Below are positions 34,901 to 43,114 of a stretch of 64,000 nt of DNA, one piece after another. The stretch spans positions 6,820,001-6,884,000 of the forward strand of contig NZ_CAXUQH020000001.1 of assembly GCF_964253085.1 (NCBI RefSeq), written 5' to 3'. The notes beneath the pieces were generated by a model. It had not been told where the DNA came from, did not search any database, and saw only the letters and a list, made by a program, of their open reading frames with translations. Positions within the stretch are counted from its first letter, which is position 1. Each line of letters begins with the position of its first letter. Source of the DNA: Paenibacillus_E sp964253085 (GTDB lineage Bacteria; Bacillota; Bacilli; Paenibacillales; NBRC-103111). The position numbers and the translations under genes are program-made.

Positions 34901-34959
34901 CACAATATTATCGTTTTTTAGTTCCAAATCGTATCAAATTTAAACGAGCTGTAGAATGC

Positions 34960-34997
34960 AAAAAGCAGCACTTCCTCCTAGAGGATAGGCTGCTTTT
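34960..34997 (-). terminator. Intrinsic terminator after the LuxR-type regulator
   Basis: AAAAAGCAG (34960-34968) pairs with CTGCTTTT (34990-34997); a TCCTC/GAGGA inner stem is also possible. On the minus strand it ends in TTTTT. It separates the HD-GYP/LuxR pair from the EPS co-polymerase operon. Confidence 0.75.
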
Positions 34998-35016
34998 ACT
35001 AGGTAAAACTCCTTAA

Positions 35017-35319
35017 TTATCTCATTCCCATCGATGCTACGCGGACTGACTCACCCGCACCTAATCTTGAAACTAGCAGAGCTTGCTGCAACAGCAAAGC
35101 TAGCAGCTTCCGCATGGAGCCAATACCGATTTTACCCATAATATTGGCAAGGTGAATTTTTACTGTTTTCTCACTGATACAGCAATTTTCGGCAATTTCC
35201 TTGTTGGTATAACCATATGTAGCAAGTAAAGAAAGGATTTCGATTTCACGTTGAGTTAGACCATAGTTGGAATAGAATTGAAGTAAAACGTCTGACTTTT
35301 CTGAGATCATTGGCTTCAT
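35017..35319 (-). CDS. Small LuxR/GerE-type HTH regulator
   Basis: A 100-aa protein that is little more than a LuxR DNA-binding domain: LTQREIEILSLLATYGYTNKEIAENCCISEKTVKIHLANIMGKIG is visible at residues 21-65 in its parts. It has no receiver or sensor domain, like GerE. Its ATG overlaps the stop of the HD-GYP gene (ATGA), so the two are coupled. It is a candidate regulator of the adjacent EPS operon, which is inferred only from position. Confidence 0.87.
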   Translation of the reverse strand: MKPMISEKSDVLLQFYSNYGLTQREIEILSLLATYGYTNKEIAENCCISEKTVKIHLANIMGKIGIGSMRKLLALLLQQALLVSRLGAGESVRVASMGMR

Positions 35320-36392
35320 ATGACAACTTCCTTTATATGAATGTGTCTTTCTCGACTGAGATCAAGAAAGGTATTTTCGATTTTCACGAGTGGATTCGTA
35401 TCATCCGTTGGATTGATATAGACGACTTCGCCCCAGCGGCCATCCGTGAGAAGCACTTGCCGGCCTACTAGATTATAGATGATATTCTGTAAAAAAACGG
35501 AAACAATATGCGGATCTAATTCGCCGAAGAAACCTTTCCTTAAGCGACTGACGACCTCGTGAAAAGGCATCATTTCATGATAGGGCCTCTTCGATGACAT
35601 CGCGTGGAATACATCTGCAACAGCTACGATACGGCTCATTTTATCTAGTTGACTATCTTGCAGTTGCAGGGGATATCCCGTGCCATCTGCTCGCTCATGA
35701 TGCTGAAGGGCAACCAGAGCTACACGAAAGTTAATGCCTACCGTTTCACGCAGCATATTATATCCAAGAATGGTGTGCTTTTTAATTTCTTCATATTCTT
35801 CCGTTGTTAATTTACCCGGCTTCATGAGAATTTCTTGAGAAATTTTGATTTTACCCACATCATGCATGGTTGCTGCTAAGGATAGAAGGGCCACTTCTGT
35901 ATCCGCGAGCTCCATCCATTTGCCAATTAGCGTCGAAAGAATGCCCACGCCTATATTGTGTTGATGGGTGTATTCATCCTTCGCTTTGACGGCTTGAAAT
36001 AATTGAAAGAGATCCGGATTTTCGGCCGCCTGCTGGACGATAGGAATTAATTCTGACTTAATCTCAAGCAGCGGTATTTTCTTTTGCGTCTGAATACGTT
36101 CGAATAAGTCTTTGGCATATTCCGTCGCTTTTTGAACAAGATGATTCGCGTCATGAGCAGGTGCGGATTGCTTCTGGCCATCAGGCATGGTCGTGGTTAC
36201 GATATCCATCGTATCAATGCGATGCTGCTTAAATAAGTCCAAATGCTCTTGATTGAGAACGGTATGGATAGGAACTAAGACTAGCCCATAACTTGTTGTC
36301 ACATCATATCTTAATCGTTTACCCAATAGGTCTCTCAAGAAATCCCGCTCCAATAATTTCAAAATCGTACCAATTTCCATTATATACGACAA
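35316..36392 (-). CDS. HD-GYP domain protein, probable c-di-GMP phosphodiesterase
   Basis: A 358-aa protein. The HD-GYP domain has MHDVGKIKI near residue 175 and LQHHERADGTGYPLQL near residue 235, with the metal-binding His/Asp residues and the GYP motif intact. The first 110 residues have no known domain that I recognise. Such proteins degrade c-di-GMP, a signal that controls biofilm matrix. The start is uncertain: TTG at 36392 or ATG at 36380. It is the first gene of a two-gene operon upstream of the EPS co-polymerase genes. Confidence 0.87.
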   Translation of the reverse strand: MSYIMEIGTILKLLERDFLRDLLGKRLRYDVTTSYGLVLVPIHTVLNQEHLDLFKQHRIDTMDIVTTTMPDGQKQSAPAHDANHLVQKATEYAKDLFERIQTQKKIPLLEIKSELIPIVQQAAENPDLFQLFQAVKAKDEYTHQHNIGVGILSTLIGKWMELADTEVALLSLAATMHDVGKIKISQEILMKPGKLTTEEYEEIKKHTILGYNMLRETVGINFRVALVALQHHERADGTGYPLQLQDSQLDKMSRIVAVADVFHAMSSKRPYHEMMPFHEVVSRLRKGFFGELDPHIVSVFLQNIIYNLVGRQVLLTDGRWGEVVYINPTDDTNPLVKIENTFLDLSRERHIHIKEVVI

Positions 36393-36523
36393 ATTCCATC
36401 ATATATATGGGAGAATCAACCTATATTTCGACAAAGTATCCTAGGTTAAATTTCCCAATTAAAATTATTATAGCATTCCTTATAGGTCTAGTGATCCTTA
36501 ACTTTTGTTATTTGCTATCCGTG

Positions 36524-36551
36524 ACATCCGTCTATCCCCCTGCATATAGTA
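36524..36551 (+). promoter_or_regulatory. Candidate sigma-K promoter of the collagen-like gene
   Basis: AC at 36524-36525 is followed after 17 bp by CATATAGTA (36543-36551), matching the sigma-K pattern AC-N16/17-CATANNNTA. It lies 41 bp before the start codon of the collagen-like gene, on the correct strand. This would mean late mother-cell expression during sporulation. The match is short, so confidence is moderate. Confidence 0.55.
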
Positions 36552-36591
36552 AGTATCGACAATCCGCATTTACCTAAGGAGGACTTCACGA

Positions 36592-37296
36592 ATGGCTTCG
36601 AACAAAAAACAAGAACTGCGCGACGTAGAGCTTGAAACTGAGATTTCACAAAGCGCGGCAACGGAATCGGACTATCCAACTTCTTATTATCCACAAGATA
36701 CGCCATACCCTTACGGCTATCCTGTACCCCAATACTACGGCTGGGTACCCGCCTATGATCCACGCGGCTTAGGTGGCTTCGGCATCCCTGGCTTCCCAGG
36801 AACTGGCGGCATGATACCTGGATTTCCAGGTGGGCAAGGCGGTTTCGGTGGCCCTGGTGGATTCCCAGGTGGACCAGGGTTCCCTGGCGGTCCGGGCGGT
36901 TTCCCGGGTGGACCCGGATTTCCAGGCGGACCTGGCGGCTTCCCGGGGGGACCAGGATTCCCTGGCGGACCTGGCGGCTTCCCAGGTGGACCAGGACCCG
37001 GATTTCCACCTCCAGGACCTGGACCAGGGCAAGGCGGATTTCAACCGCCAACCGCTGCGCCACCATCCCACATTCCTAATAAGCCGCTTAAAGCGCCGGG
37101 TGTATATGCCGTAGATCCAGGCGGTATCTCCCGCTGCTTGTTCAGATTCACGTATGTCTGGCAAAGCAACGGACAACAATACTGGTATTTCCCAGTGTTC
37201 GTTGGACGGACATCGGTTTCTGGATTCCGCTGGACCGGATTCTCATGGATATTCTTTGGGATTGATTTACGTTTTATTGACTCTTTTACTTGTTAA
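36592..37296 (+). CDS. Collagen-like glycine/proline-rich protein, probable spore-surface protein
   Basis: A 234-aa plus-strand gene with AAGGAGG before the ATG. Residues 1-55 are acidic then rich in Pro and Tyr. Residues 58-150 are Gly-x-y repeats such as GFPGGPGFPGGPG, coded by a tandem 45-48 bp DNA repeat. The C-terminal 60 residues are aromatic and lack repeats (VWQSNGQQYWYFPVFVGR), ending with a single Cys. No signal peptide is present, which fits a mother-cell coat or exosporium protein assembled on the spore. The candidate sigma-K promoter supports this. It is the only gene in the window that I assign to the plus strand. Confidence 0.82.
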   Translation: MASNKKQELRDVELETEISQSAATESDYPTSYYPQDTPYPYGYPVPQYYGWVPAYDPRGLGGFGIPGFPGTGGMIPGFPGGQGGFGGPGGFPGGPGFPGGPGGFPGGPGFPGGPGGFPGGPGFPGGPGGFPGGPGPGFPPPGPGPGQGGFQPPTAAPPSHIPNKPLKAPGVYAVDPGGISRCLFRFTYVWQSNGQQYWYFPVFVGRTSVSGFRWTGFSWIFFGIDLRFIDSFTC

Positions 37297-37314
37297 TTCT
37301 TCATAAAAAATTAA

Positions 37315-37356
37315 AACCAGTTAACATCCGGTTCTGCGGATGTTAACTGGTTTTTT
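37315..37356 (+). terminator. Intrinsic terminator of the collagen-like gene
   Basis: AACCAGTTAACATCCG and CGGATGTTAACTGGTT form a 16-bp perfect stem with a 6-nt loop, followed by TTTTTT. It lies 19 bp after the stop codon. Confidence 0.92.
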
Positions 37357-37524
37357 GCTGGTACATCCAATCGCCACACGTGTCGTATTGGCTCAACAAA
37401 TCGTTCGAAACTTGGGACAGCGAGTAACCGGAATATACGCACGGGATGCGGACACGTGATCTTGGCGCTTGGACGTTGTTGGTGGAGTTTGTAGGTTTTG
37501 AGGGACTAGTGCTCTACACTTGTA

Positions 37525-37713
37525 TTAACTGGATAATATACAGCTATTTGCGAGGAATTTCCTCGAAAATTCGATTTAACTGTAAAACATGTAGGTAAAA
37601 CTGCCACTTTTTTTCAGATCGATCAAAATGGTTAAAATTAACTGTAGGTTCTCCATCTATTCTGCGCTTGATCGGAAAATTCAAAAATTTAACTGTAGAA
37701 AATCCATCTATTC
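37525..37713. repeat. Spaced TTAACTG repeats with about 51-bp period in a gene-free stretch
   Basis: TTAACTG occurs at 37525, 37576, 37638 and 37689, with steps of 51, 62 and 51 bp. The last two copies are 25-bp direct repeats: TTAACTGTAG, five variable bases, then CCATCTATTC (37638-37662 and 37689-37713, 21 of 25 identical). The first copy shows CAGCTATTT at a similar place. The rest of 37357-37821 holds no gene that I can support. Confidence 0.6.
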
Positions 37714-37821
37714 GTCTGGAGCAAGTAGAATTATGAAACTTCCATCAGACCAACTCAATATCTCTGACTCAGCAATCACTACTTCTACGAAACTTCGCTT
37801 CCCCCAATGCCTCGAAGAGCG

Positions 37822-37867
37822 AAAAAAGCTACTACCCCCACGCCATCGTGGGGGTAGTAGCTTTTTT
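37822..37867. terminator. Bidirectional intrinsic terminator after kdpE
   Basis: A 21-bp perfect stem (37822-37842 with 37847-37867) with a 4-nt loop. The core is CTACTACCCCCACG. A-runs and T-runs on both sides make it active in both directions. On the minus strand it ends the kdpE transcript 17 bp after the stop. Confidence 0.93.
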
Positions 37868-37884
37868 CGTTGAGCTTCACTTCG

Positions 37885-38589
37885 TTAGTTCTCTTGCCAA
37901 GCAAAGCGATACCCTATCCCCGGCTCCGTCAAAATATACTGAGGTCTCGCAGGATCTGTTTCGATCTTCTTTCTCAAATGTCCTACATATACCCGAAGAT
38001 ATTGGCTGTCAGATTCATATTGCTGACCGCCCCACACTTGCTTAAGCAGCTGCTTATGTGTCATTACACGTCCTGCATTAACGCCAAGCACCTTGAGTAA
38101 ATCATACTCCGTTGGCGTTAGCTTCAGCTTCTCCCCACCAAGCTCAACGCTGCGTTTGGCCAAATCAATGACAAGCTGGCCGAGCTTCAGCACAGGCTCA
38201 TCCGGCGCTTTGGCTATATGCCGAAGAGCCACTCGCATGCGGGCCATGAATTCGCCCATGCCGAATGGCTTCGTCACATAATCGTCTGCGCCGCGATCCA
38301 AGGCTGCGACTTTGTCAGGCTCTTGATCCTGCGCGGTTAAGATAATGATAGGCACATTCGACCACTCACGAATGCCGTCCAGCACCTCCATGCCGGTCAG
38401 ATCCGGCAGCCCCAAATCTAGCACGATGAGATCCGGCCGGAGCATCGCCGCCTGCAGCAAGCCATCCTGCCCCGTAGCAGCTTCTGCCGTTTCGAAGCCG
38501 TGTGCAGTTAACGTGACCCGCAATAATTTTCGTATTTGTGCCTCGTCATCAATGACTAAAATTTTCGCCCCTGTGGTTATCATGTTCAT
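37885..38589 (-). CDS. kdpE: Response regulator of potassium transport
   Basis: A 234-aa OmpR-family regulator. The receiver domain has the acidic pocket IDDE (residues 14-17), phosphoacceptor Asp58 in LDLGLPD and the TAQD/KPF residues. The winged-helix output domain covers about residues 130-230 (PTEYDLLKVL, GYRF). It should activate kdp transcription on phosphorylation by the neighbouring KdpD kinase part. It is the last gene of the kdp locus. Confidence 0.93.
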   Translation of the reverse strand: MNMITTGAKILVIDDEAQIRKLLRVTLTAHGFETAEAATGQDGLLQAAMLRPDLIVLDLGLPDLTGMEVLDGIREWSNVPIIILTAQDQEPDKVAALDRGADDYVTKPFGMGEFMARMRVALRHIAKAPDEPVLKLGQLVIDLAKRSVELGGEKLKLTPTEYDLLKVLGVNAGRVMTHKQLLKQVWGGQQYESDSQYLRVYVGHLRKKIETDPARPQYILTEPGIGYRFAWQEN

Positions 38590-38613
38590 CCGTCCCTCTT
38601 AGCGAATTGTGAA

Positions 38614-40134
38614 TTATGAATTATGAGAAAAAGGTATTTTTAGCTGGATAACAGTGCCTTGACTGCCGTCGTTCCTCGCACTTGCTCTAATCGAACCGCC
38701 ATGTGCTTCCACGATGCTCTTACAGATAGCTAGTCCAAGCCCCGTTCCGGGGATATGCCTCGTACGATCTCCTCGATAGAATTTCTCGAATATCCGTTCC
38801 CTATCGGCTGGATTAATACCCGCCCCTTCATCTGCAATTGTCAGACTCAGAATGTCGCCTTCCTTCTCCGCTTGAATACGGATTTCACTTCCTTCAGGCG
38901 AATACTTAATGGCATTGCTGATCACATTCATCAACACTTGTTCCATAAGAACTTCATCCAGCGGAACGGATGGCATATCCGGATTAAGATCTATGTTCAC
39001 AACTCTATTCTGCAGCGCATCCTTCAACTGCGTTAAGGCAACTCCAACAACATCCTCGATCCCGCACCACATCTTATTTAAACGCATCATGCCGCTCTCA
39101 ATCCGAACCATGCCGAGCAAATTCCCCACAAGTCTATTCATGCGAGTAGCTCCCTCACGCGTCGTCAGCAATAATTCTCGCCGATCATCTGGACTAAAGA
39201 CGTCCTCCCCTTCGAGTAAGCCCGTGACGGAGCCAATAATCGTAGCTAGCGGCGTGCGTAATTCATGAGAGAGCGAATCCAGCAGAGCTGTGCGGAGCTT
39301 CTCAGACTCGGCAGTCAATTGCGCCACTTTGGCCTCATCCGCTAGCTTGACCCGAGAAATGGCCACGGCTGCAAGATCTGATAATGCTTCGATGATGCGA
39401 ATAAGCTCTGGCATATCGGACATGAATCGATCGCCAACTTGTACAGCAAGCACACCATGCATCTGCTGGTCTGTCGCTAAAGGGACATGCAGATCCGAGG
39501 ATTCACTCAATGTTCGAGTACCTCGTCCCGCAATCGTATGATTATGACTCACCCATCCGGCGATAGTTAGGTGGGCTTCATCGCTGGCCCAATCTTCACT
39601 ATCCTTCGAATAAGCTTCTACCTGCTGTACTCCCTCTTGATTTGGCAAAATGATAGCAGCCTTCGCATCTAACGTATCGGAAACATGTTGAACAATCTGC
39701 TTCAGCAACATATCTAAATCTGAAATCGCTGTTATCTTGCGACTTAACGCGTACAAGGCAGCGGTATTCGCTTCCTTCTGCTGTGCTTGATGGAATTGAT
39801 TTCTAAGCTTGGAAGCAAGGCTTGACGTAAGGCCAGCCACACATAAGAACACAATAAACGTTAGGATATAACGCAAATCAGAAACCGTAAGACTGAGGGT
39901 AGGTGGGACAAAAAAGAAGTCAACTACCAACACACCTAGTCCCGCAGCAAAGAAAGAGGGCCCCCTCCCCCATCGAACAGCACTAAACAGAACAGGAAAT
40001 AAGTAAAGTAGCGATATATTGACCAGATCGAAGAAGGATTCAAAACCTTTTAAAAATATCGTCAACAGGACGATAAAAAGTGCAGTCACACCATACGATT
40101 GCCAGTTTGTATGTTCATTTTTTTGAGTGTCCAT
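38614..40134 (-). CDS. kdpD: KdpD C-terminal half: membrane sensor histidine kinase
   Basis: A 506-aa protein that corresponds to the second half of classical KdpD. It has four close-packed membrane segments in residues 15-110 (DUF4118), a GAF-like domain at about 135-265, HisKA with SHELRTPLATI (phosphorylated His near residue 291), and an ATPase domain with N, G1 (DEGAGI) and G2 (GTGLGLAI) boxes. The USP and KdpD domains that normally precede the membrane part are in a separate gene, ending 4 bp upstream. The two proteins should work as a complex that senses potassium supply. Confidence 0.92.
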   Translation of the reverse strand: MDTQKNEHTNWQSYGVTALFIVLLTIFLKGFESFFDLVNISLLYLFPVLFSAVRWGRGPSFFAAGLGVLVVDFFFVPPTLSLTVSDLRYILTFIVFLCVAGLTSSLASKLRNQFHQAQQKEANTAALYALSRKITAISDLDMLLKQIVQHVSDTLDAKAAIILPNQEGVQQVEAYSKDSEDWASDEAHLTIAGWVSHNHTIAGRGTRTLSESSDLHVPLATDQQMHGVLAVQVGDRFMSDMPELIRIIEALSDLAAVAISRVKLADEAKVAQLTAESEKLRTALLDSLSHELRTPLATIIGSVTGLLEGEDVFSPDDRRELLLTTREGATRMNRLVGNLLGMVRIESGMMRLNKMWCGIEDVVGVALTQLKDALQNRVVNIDLNPDMPSVPLDEVLMEQVLMNVISNAIKYSPEGSEIRIQAEKEGDILSLTIADEGAGINPADRERIFEKFYRGDRTRHIPGTGLGLAICKSIVEAHGGSIRASARNDGSQGTVIQLKIPFSHNS

Positions 40135-40138
40135 AGGA

Positions 40139-42442
40139 TTATTTTACCCTATTTCGCGAAGTTTGCCACGATTCATAATCTGCAACAATGAGCACATCCA
40201 TTGTGCTTGCATGCGGCAAAAGCTTTTTGACAATATCGTCTTTCCAAACGATGATTTGCGTAGCTCCAGCGTTACTTGCTTTCGCTGCAAAAACACGTGG
40301 AATATGGCTGCGATTCACTACCTCTTGATAGGAAAACTCGCCTCCCAAGCGACGGGTCAGCTTCTCTAATACCTCTAGCTTTGTCTTCCACTCCTCATCC
40401 GATTGCCGAACCGCAATAAAACTTACATGCCAAGCTGCTTTAAGCCGATGAGCAATACGAAACCCCCGCCGAATTAAGCGATCGGCCTGTGAAATGTCTG
40501 TAACACACACGTAAATGGCTTCTTTCCTTCGCCATGGACCACGCAAAGAGCTCTTGCGCTCCATCGACTCTAGACGTTCATCAACATCATCCGCAATTTC
40601 ACGCAGCGCTAATTCACGTAGAGCGATCAGATTCCCCGTTTTAAAAAAGTTATTTAACGCCTGATCTACTTTGACCATCGCATAAATCTTGCCGTCTCTC
40701 ATACGAAGCTGCAGCGCTTCTGGGGAAACATCTATTAACTGAACTTCATCTGCCGTACGCAGCATACTATCTGGTACGGTTTCTCGCACGCGAATACCCG
40801 TTATATGCTCAACAGCATCATTCAGACTCTCCAAGTGCTGAACGTTGACAGTCGAGATAACCGAAATACCAGCTTCCAGAATCTCCAGCACATCTTCATA
40901 GCGTTTCTTATTCTTACTTCCTGGCACATTGGAATGCGCAAGTTCATCAACCAAGACCACTTCAGGTCGCAGACGAATGATAGCTTCTGTATCCATCTCC
41001 ATCAAGTTAATACCTTGATATTGGTTTACTGCTCGCGGCACTATGTCAAGATCACCCACTTGTTGGGTCGTCTCTTTTCTTCCATGCGTTTCAAGCAAAC
41101 CAATCTTCACATCGATCCCCTTTTTGAGCAGATCATTGCCCTCACGCAGCATCGTGTACGTCTTACCGACACCAGGCGCAGCGCCAATGTAAACTTTGAA
41201 TCTGCCACGTTTAATTTTTTCGATTTTCGCGTCCACTTCTTGTTTGCTCAAACGTTTATATTTGTAAGGCTCCTTAGATGTGTGAATATGAGCCGGCAGA
41301 ATACGCTCACCTTCTTGAGAAGCACGATCAGCTACTAGAAACACATCGATGTTTTTGGTTCTTTTTAACACACCGTTGATAACGGAGCCTTGTATCAAAG
41401 TTTGCCATTTCGTTTGTTTGGAATGCCCTAATACAATGCGTGTAACATGATTTGCGTTCGCATAGTCCACTAAGATCTGAGGGATACAGCGGCGATAAGA
41501 AAGCGGCAGCTCTTCAAATTTACCGCCTACTTTCTCGACAAGCTTCATAATTGATCTTCGAAAAGCAGCTGCTTCTTTGGTAAGCGTTTTACCTTGTTTA
41601 CGCAGCGTAACTACATGCAGATCGCCATTCAACCGCTTCGCAATTTGTTGACCTCGGCGTACATAAATGGAACCATTCCAATGATATTGCGTTGTAACCA
41701 GAATACGTTCCGTCGCTCCGGAAGGCCCCTGAAACCCCATTTGTTCACGATGTGCTTCCAAAGAATCATTCACATCCTCGGCAACAAGACGGAGCGCCAA
41801 TTCTCGCAGCACACCTAAATTACCGCGTTTAAATAAGGCTGCATCTTGATTCCCCTTTAAATGCCCTTCTCCTAGCCGTGTTAAAATCGCTTCCGGCGTT
41901 GCATCGATGAGTCTCACCTCATCGGCCAGTTCTAAGGTATCAGAGGGGACGCAGCAGCCCACTTCAATGCCTGTCAGCTTATGAGCAACCTCCATCGTCC
42001 CTTCTAGCTCATAGACATTCACCGTGCTGATGACACTAATATCGTGCGAGAGTAAATATTTAATATCTTCGAGCCTAGTTGGAAATTGGGCACCCTCTCG
42101 GTTCTGATGAGCAAGCCCATCAACGAGAACAACTTCAGGATTTCTTTCAAGTAAGGCTTCCAGATTCAGATCCTTTTGTTCCACACCGTCTTTCATCCAA
42201 TGAATGCTGGGTACCCTCTCCAAATCTCCTAATTGTTCCACGGTTTCTGGTCGTTGGAGTGTCGAAACTGCACATATCACGACATCGATCCCTTGCCCCT
42301 TGAGGTTATGCCCTTCTCGCAGCATATGATAGGTTTTACCTGACCCGCTTACTGCCCCGATATAAATTTTCAAGCTGCCGCGGTGCAGTTTGGAAATCGA
42401 TAATAGGATTTCTTCAGGCGTTTTTCTCTTGAAACCCTCCAT
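40139..42442 (-). CDS. kdpD: KdpD N-terminal half with a tandem duplication of the KdpD-USP module
   Basis: A 767-aa cytosolic protein containing two copies of KdpD plus universal-stress-protein domains. Copy 2 (from about residue 398) is canonical: Walker A GAAPGVGKT near 419, then VVLVDELAHSN. Copy 1 (residues 7-380) is degenerate: GAVSGSGKT at 29-37 and VVLVDGLAHQN, so the Walker-B-like Glu is lost. KdpD-USP domains bind nucleotides and, in Firmicutes, c-di-AMP, linking potassium signals to kdp expression. GGAAGGAGG precedes the ATG. There is no kinase domain; that is encoded by the next gene. Duplication plus splitting is unusual. Confidence 0.9.
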   Translation of the reverse strand: MEGFKRKTPEEILLSISKLHRGSLKIYIGAVSGSGKTYHMLREGHNLKGQGIDVVICAVSTLQRPETVEQLGDLERVPSIHWMKDGVEQKDLNLEALLERNPEVVLVDGLAHQNREGAQFPTRLEDIKYLLSHDISVISTVNVYELEGTMEVAHKLTGIEVGCCVPSDTLELADEVRLIDATPEAILTRLGEGHLKGNQDAALFKRGNLGVLRELALRLVAEDVNDSLEAHREQMGFQGPSGATERILVTTQYHWNGSIYVRRGQQIAKRLNGDLHVVTLRKQGKTLTKEAAAFRRSIMKLVEKVGGKFEELPLSYRRCIPQILVDYANANHVTRIVLGHSKQTKWQTLIQGSVINGVLKRTKNIDVFLVADRASQEGERILPAHIHTSKEPYKYKRLSKQEVDAKIEKIKRGRFKVYIGAAPGVGKTYTMLREGNDLLKKGIDVKIGLLETHGRKETTQQVGDLDIVPRAVNQYQGINLMEMDTEAIIRLRPEVVLVDELAHSNVPGSKNKKRYEDVLEILEAGISVISTVNVQHLESLNDAVEHITGIRVRETVPDSMLRTADEVQLIDVSPEALQLRMRDGKIYAMVKVDQALNNFFKTGNLIALRELALREIADDVDERLESMERKSSLRGPWRRKEAIYVCVTDISQADRLIRRGFRIAHRLKAAWHVSFIAVRQSDEEWKTKLEVLEKLTRRLGGEFSYQEVVNRSHIPRVFAAKASNAGATQIIVWKDDIVKKLLPHASTMDVLIVADYESWQTSRNRVK

Positions 42443-42480
42443 GCTTCGTACCTCCTTCCATGTCTCTAAAAAGTGCAGAA

Positions 42481-42505
42481 ACCACTCTCACCTAACGAGA
42501 GTGGT
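42481..42505 (-). terminator. Possible attenuator between kdpC and kdpD
   Basis: ACCACTCTC and GAGAGTGGT form a 9-bp perfect stem with a 7-nt loop, followed on the minus strand by TTTCT. It would reduce read-through from the transporter genes into the sensor genes. Confidence 0.65.
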
Positions 42506-42522
42506 CCAACGAGAATCATTGC

Positions 42523-43086
42523 TCATAATTTCACTTGTTTGAGCAGTTCCCTATTTAATTCTGTCACATTGACCCTTGGTTCCCCGAAAATGCCCAGCTG
42601 CCGCTCTTTTGACATGCGGTCAATTAAATAATTGAGCTCGTTCGCCGTGATCCCGGTTTCCTTACTAATTCTTGGAACTTGGGCTTTCGCTCCTTCAGGT
42701 GACAGGTCCGGATCAAAGCCTGAGCCAGAAACAGTAACTAAGTCTGCCGGAATCTCCGTTAACGTAGGATTTTCTGCCTTTAACGCGGCAATTTTCTCTG
42801 CCATAACCGCTGCATAATCGCTCGAAGCTACCACTGTATTGGAGCCAGATGATGCTGTAGGGTCATACTTGGCTGCCGATGCTCTTGGATGGAACAGCTT
42901 CGGAGATTCGAAGCTTTGAGCCAGTAATTCCGATCCAATCACCGTACCGCCTGATTCTATGAGACTGCCATTTGCTTGTTTTGGGAATAGAACTTGAGCC
43001 ACCCCTGTCGTCGCAAGTGGATAAATAAGTCCACAGACGATCATGAACAATAACGATACACGAACAGCTATCATAACCGATTTCAT
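42523..43086 (-). CDS. kdpC: Potassium-transporting ATPase subunit C
   Basis: A 187-aa single-span membrane protein. One N-terminal transmembrane segment (ALLFMIVCGLIYPLA-like, actual VSLLFMIVCGLIYPLATTG) leads to an extracellular domain. ANGSLIE, GSELLAQ and FHPRASAA are KdpC family motifs. It is needed for assembly and affinity of the KdpFABC pump. It is 28 bp after kdpB. Confidence 0.94.
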   Translation of the reverse strand: MKSVMIAVRVSLLFMIVCGLIYPLATTGVAQVLFPKQANGSLIESGGTVIGSELLAQSFESPKLFHPRASAAKYDPTASSGSNTVVASSDYAAVMAEKIAALKAENPTLTEIPADLVTVSGSGFDPDLSPEGAKAQVPRISKETGITANELNYLIDRMSKERQLGIFGEPRVNVTELNRELLKQVKL

Positions 43087-43114
43087 AAAATGATCTCCTC
43101 GTTTCTCTATCTCT

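Noticed and set aside
36840..37010. Tandem DNA repeats resembling a CRISPR-like or satellite array, and long minus-strand frames across them
   Set aside because: The repeat follows the codon frame of the collagen-like protein and has no unique spacers. The minus-strand frames are low-complexity shadows.
37628..37873. An 81-codon plus-strand frame
   Set aside because: It runs through the TTAACTG repeats and the kdpE terminator and has no recognisable protein features.
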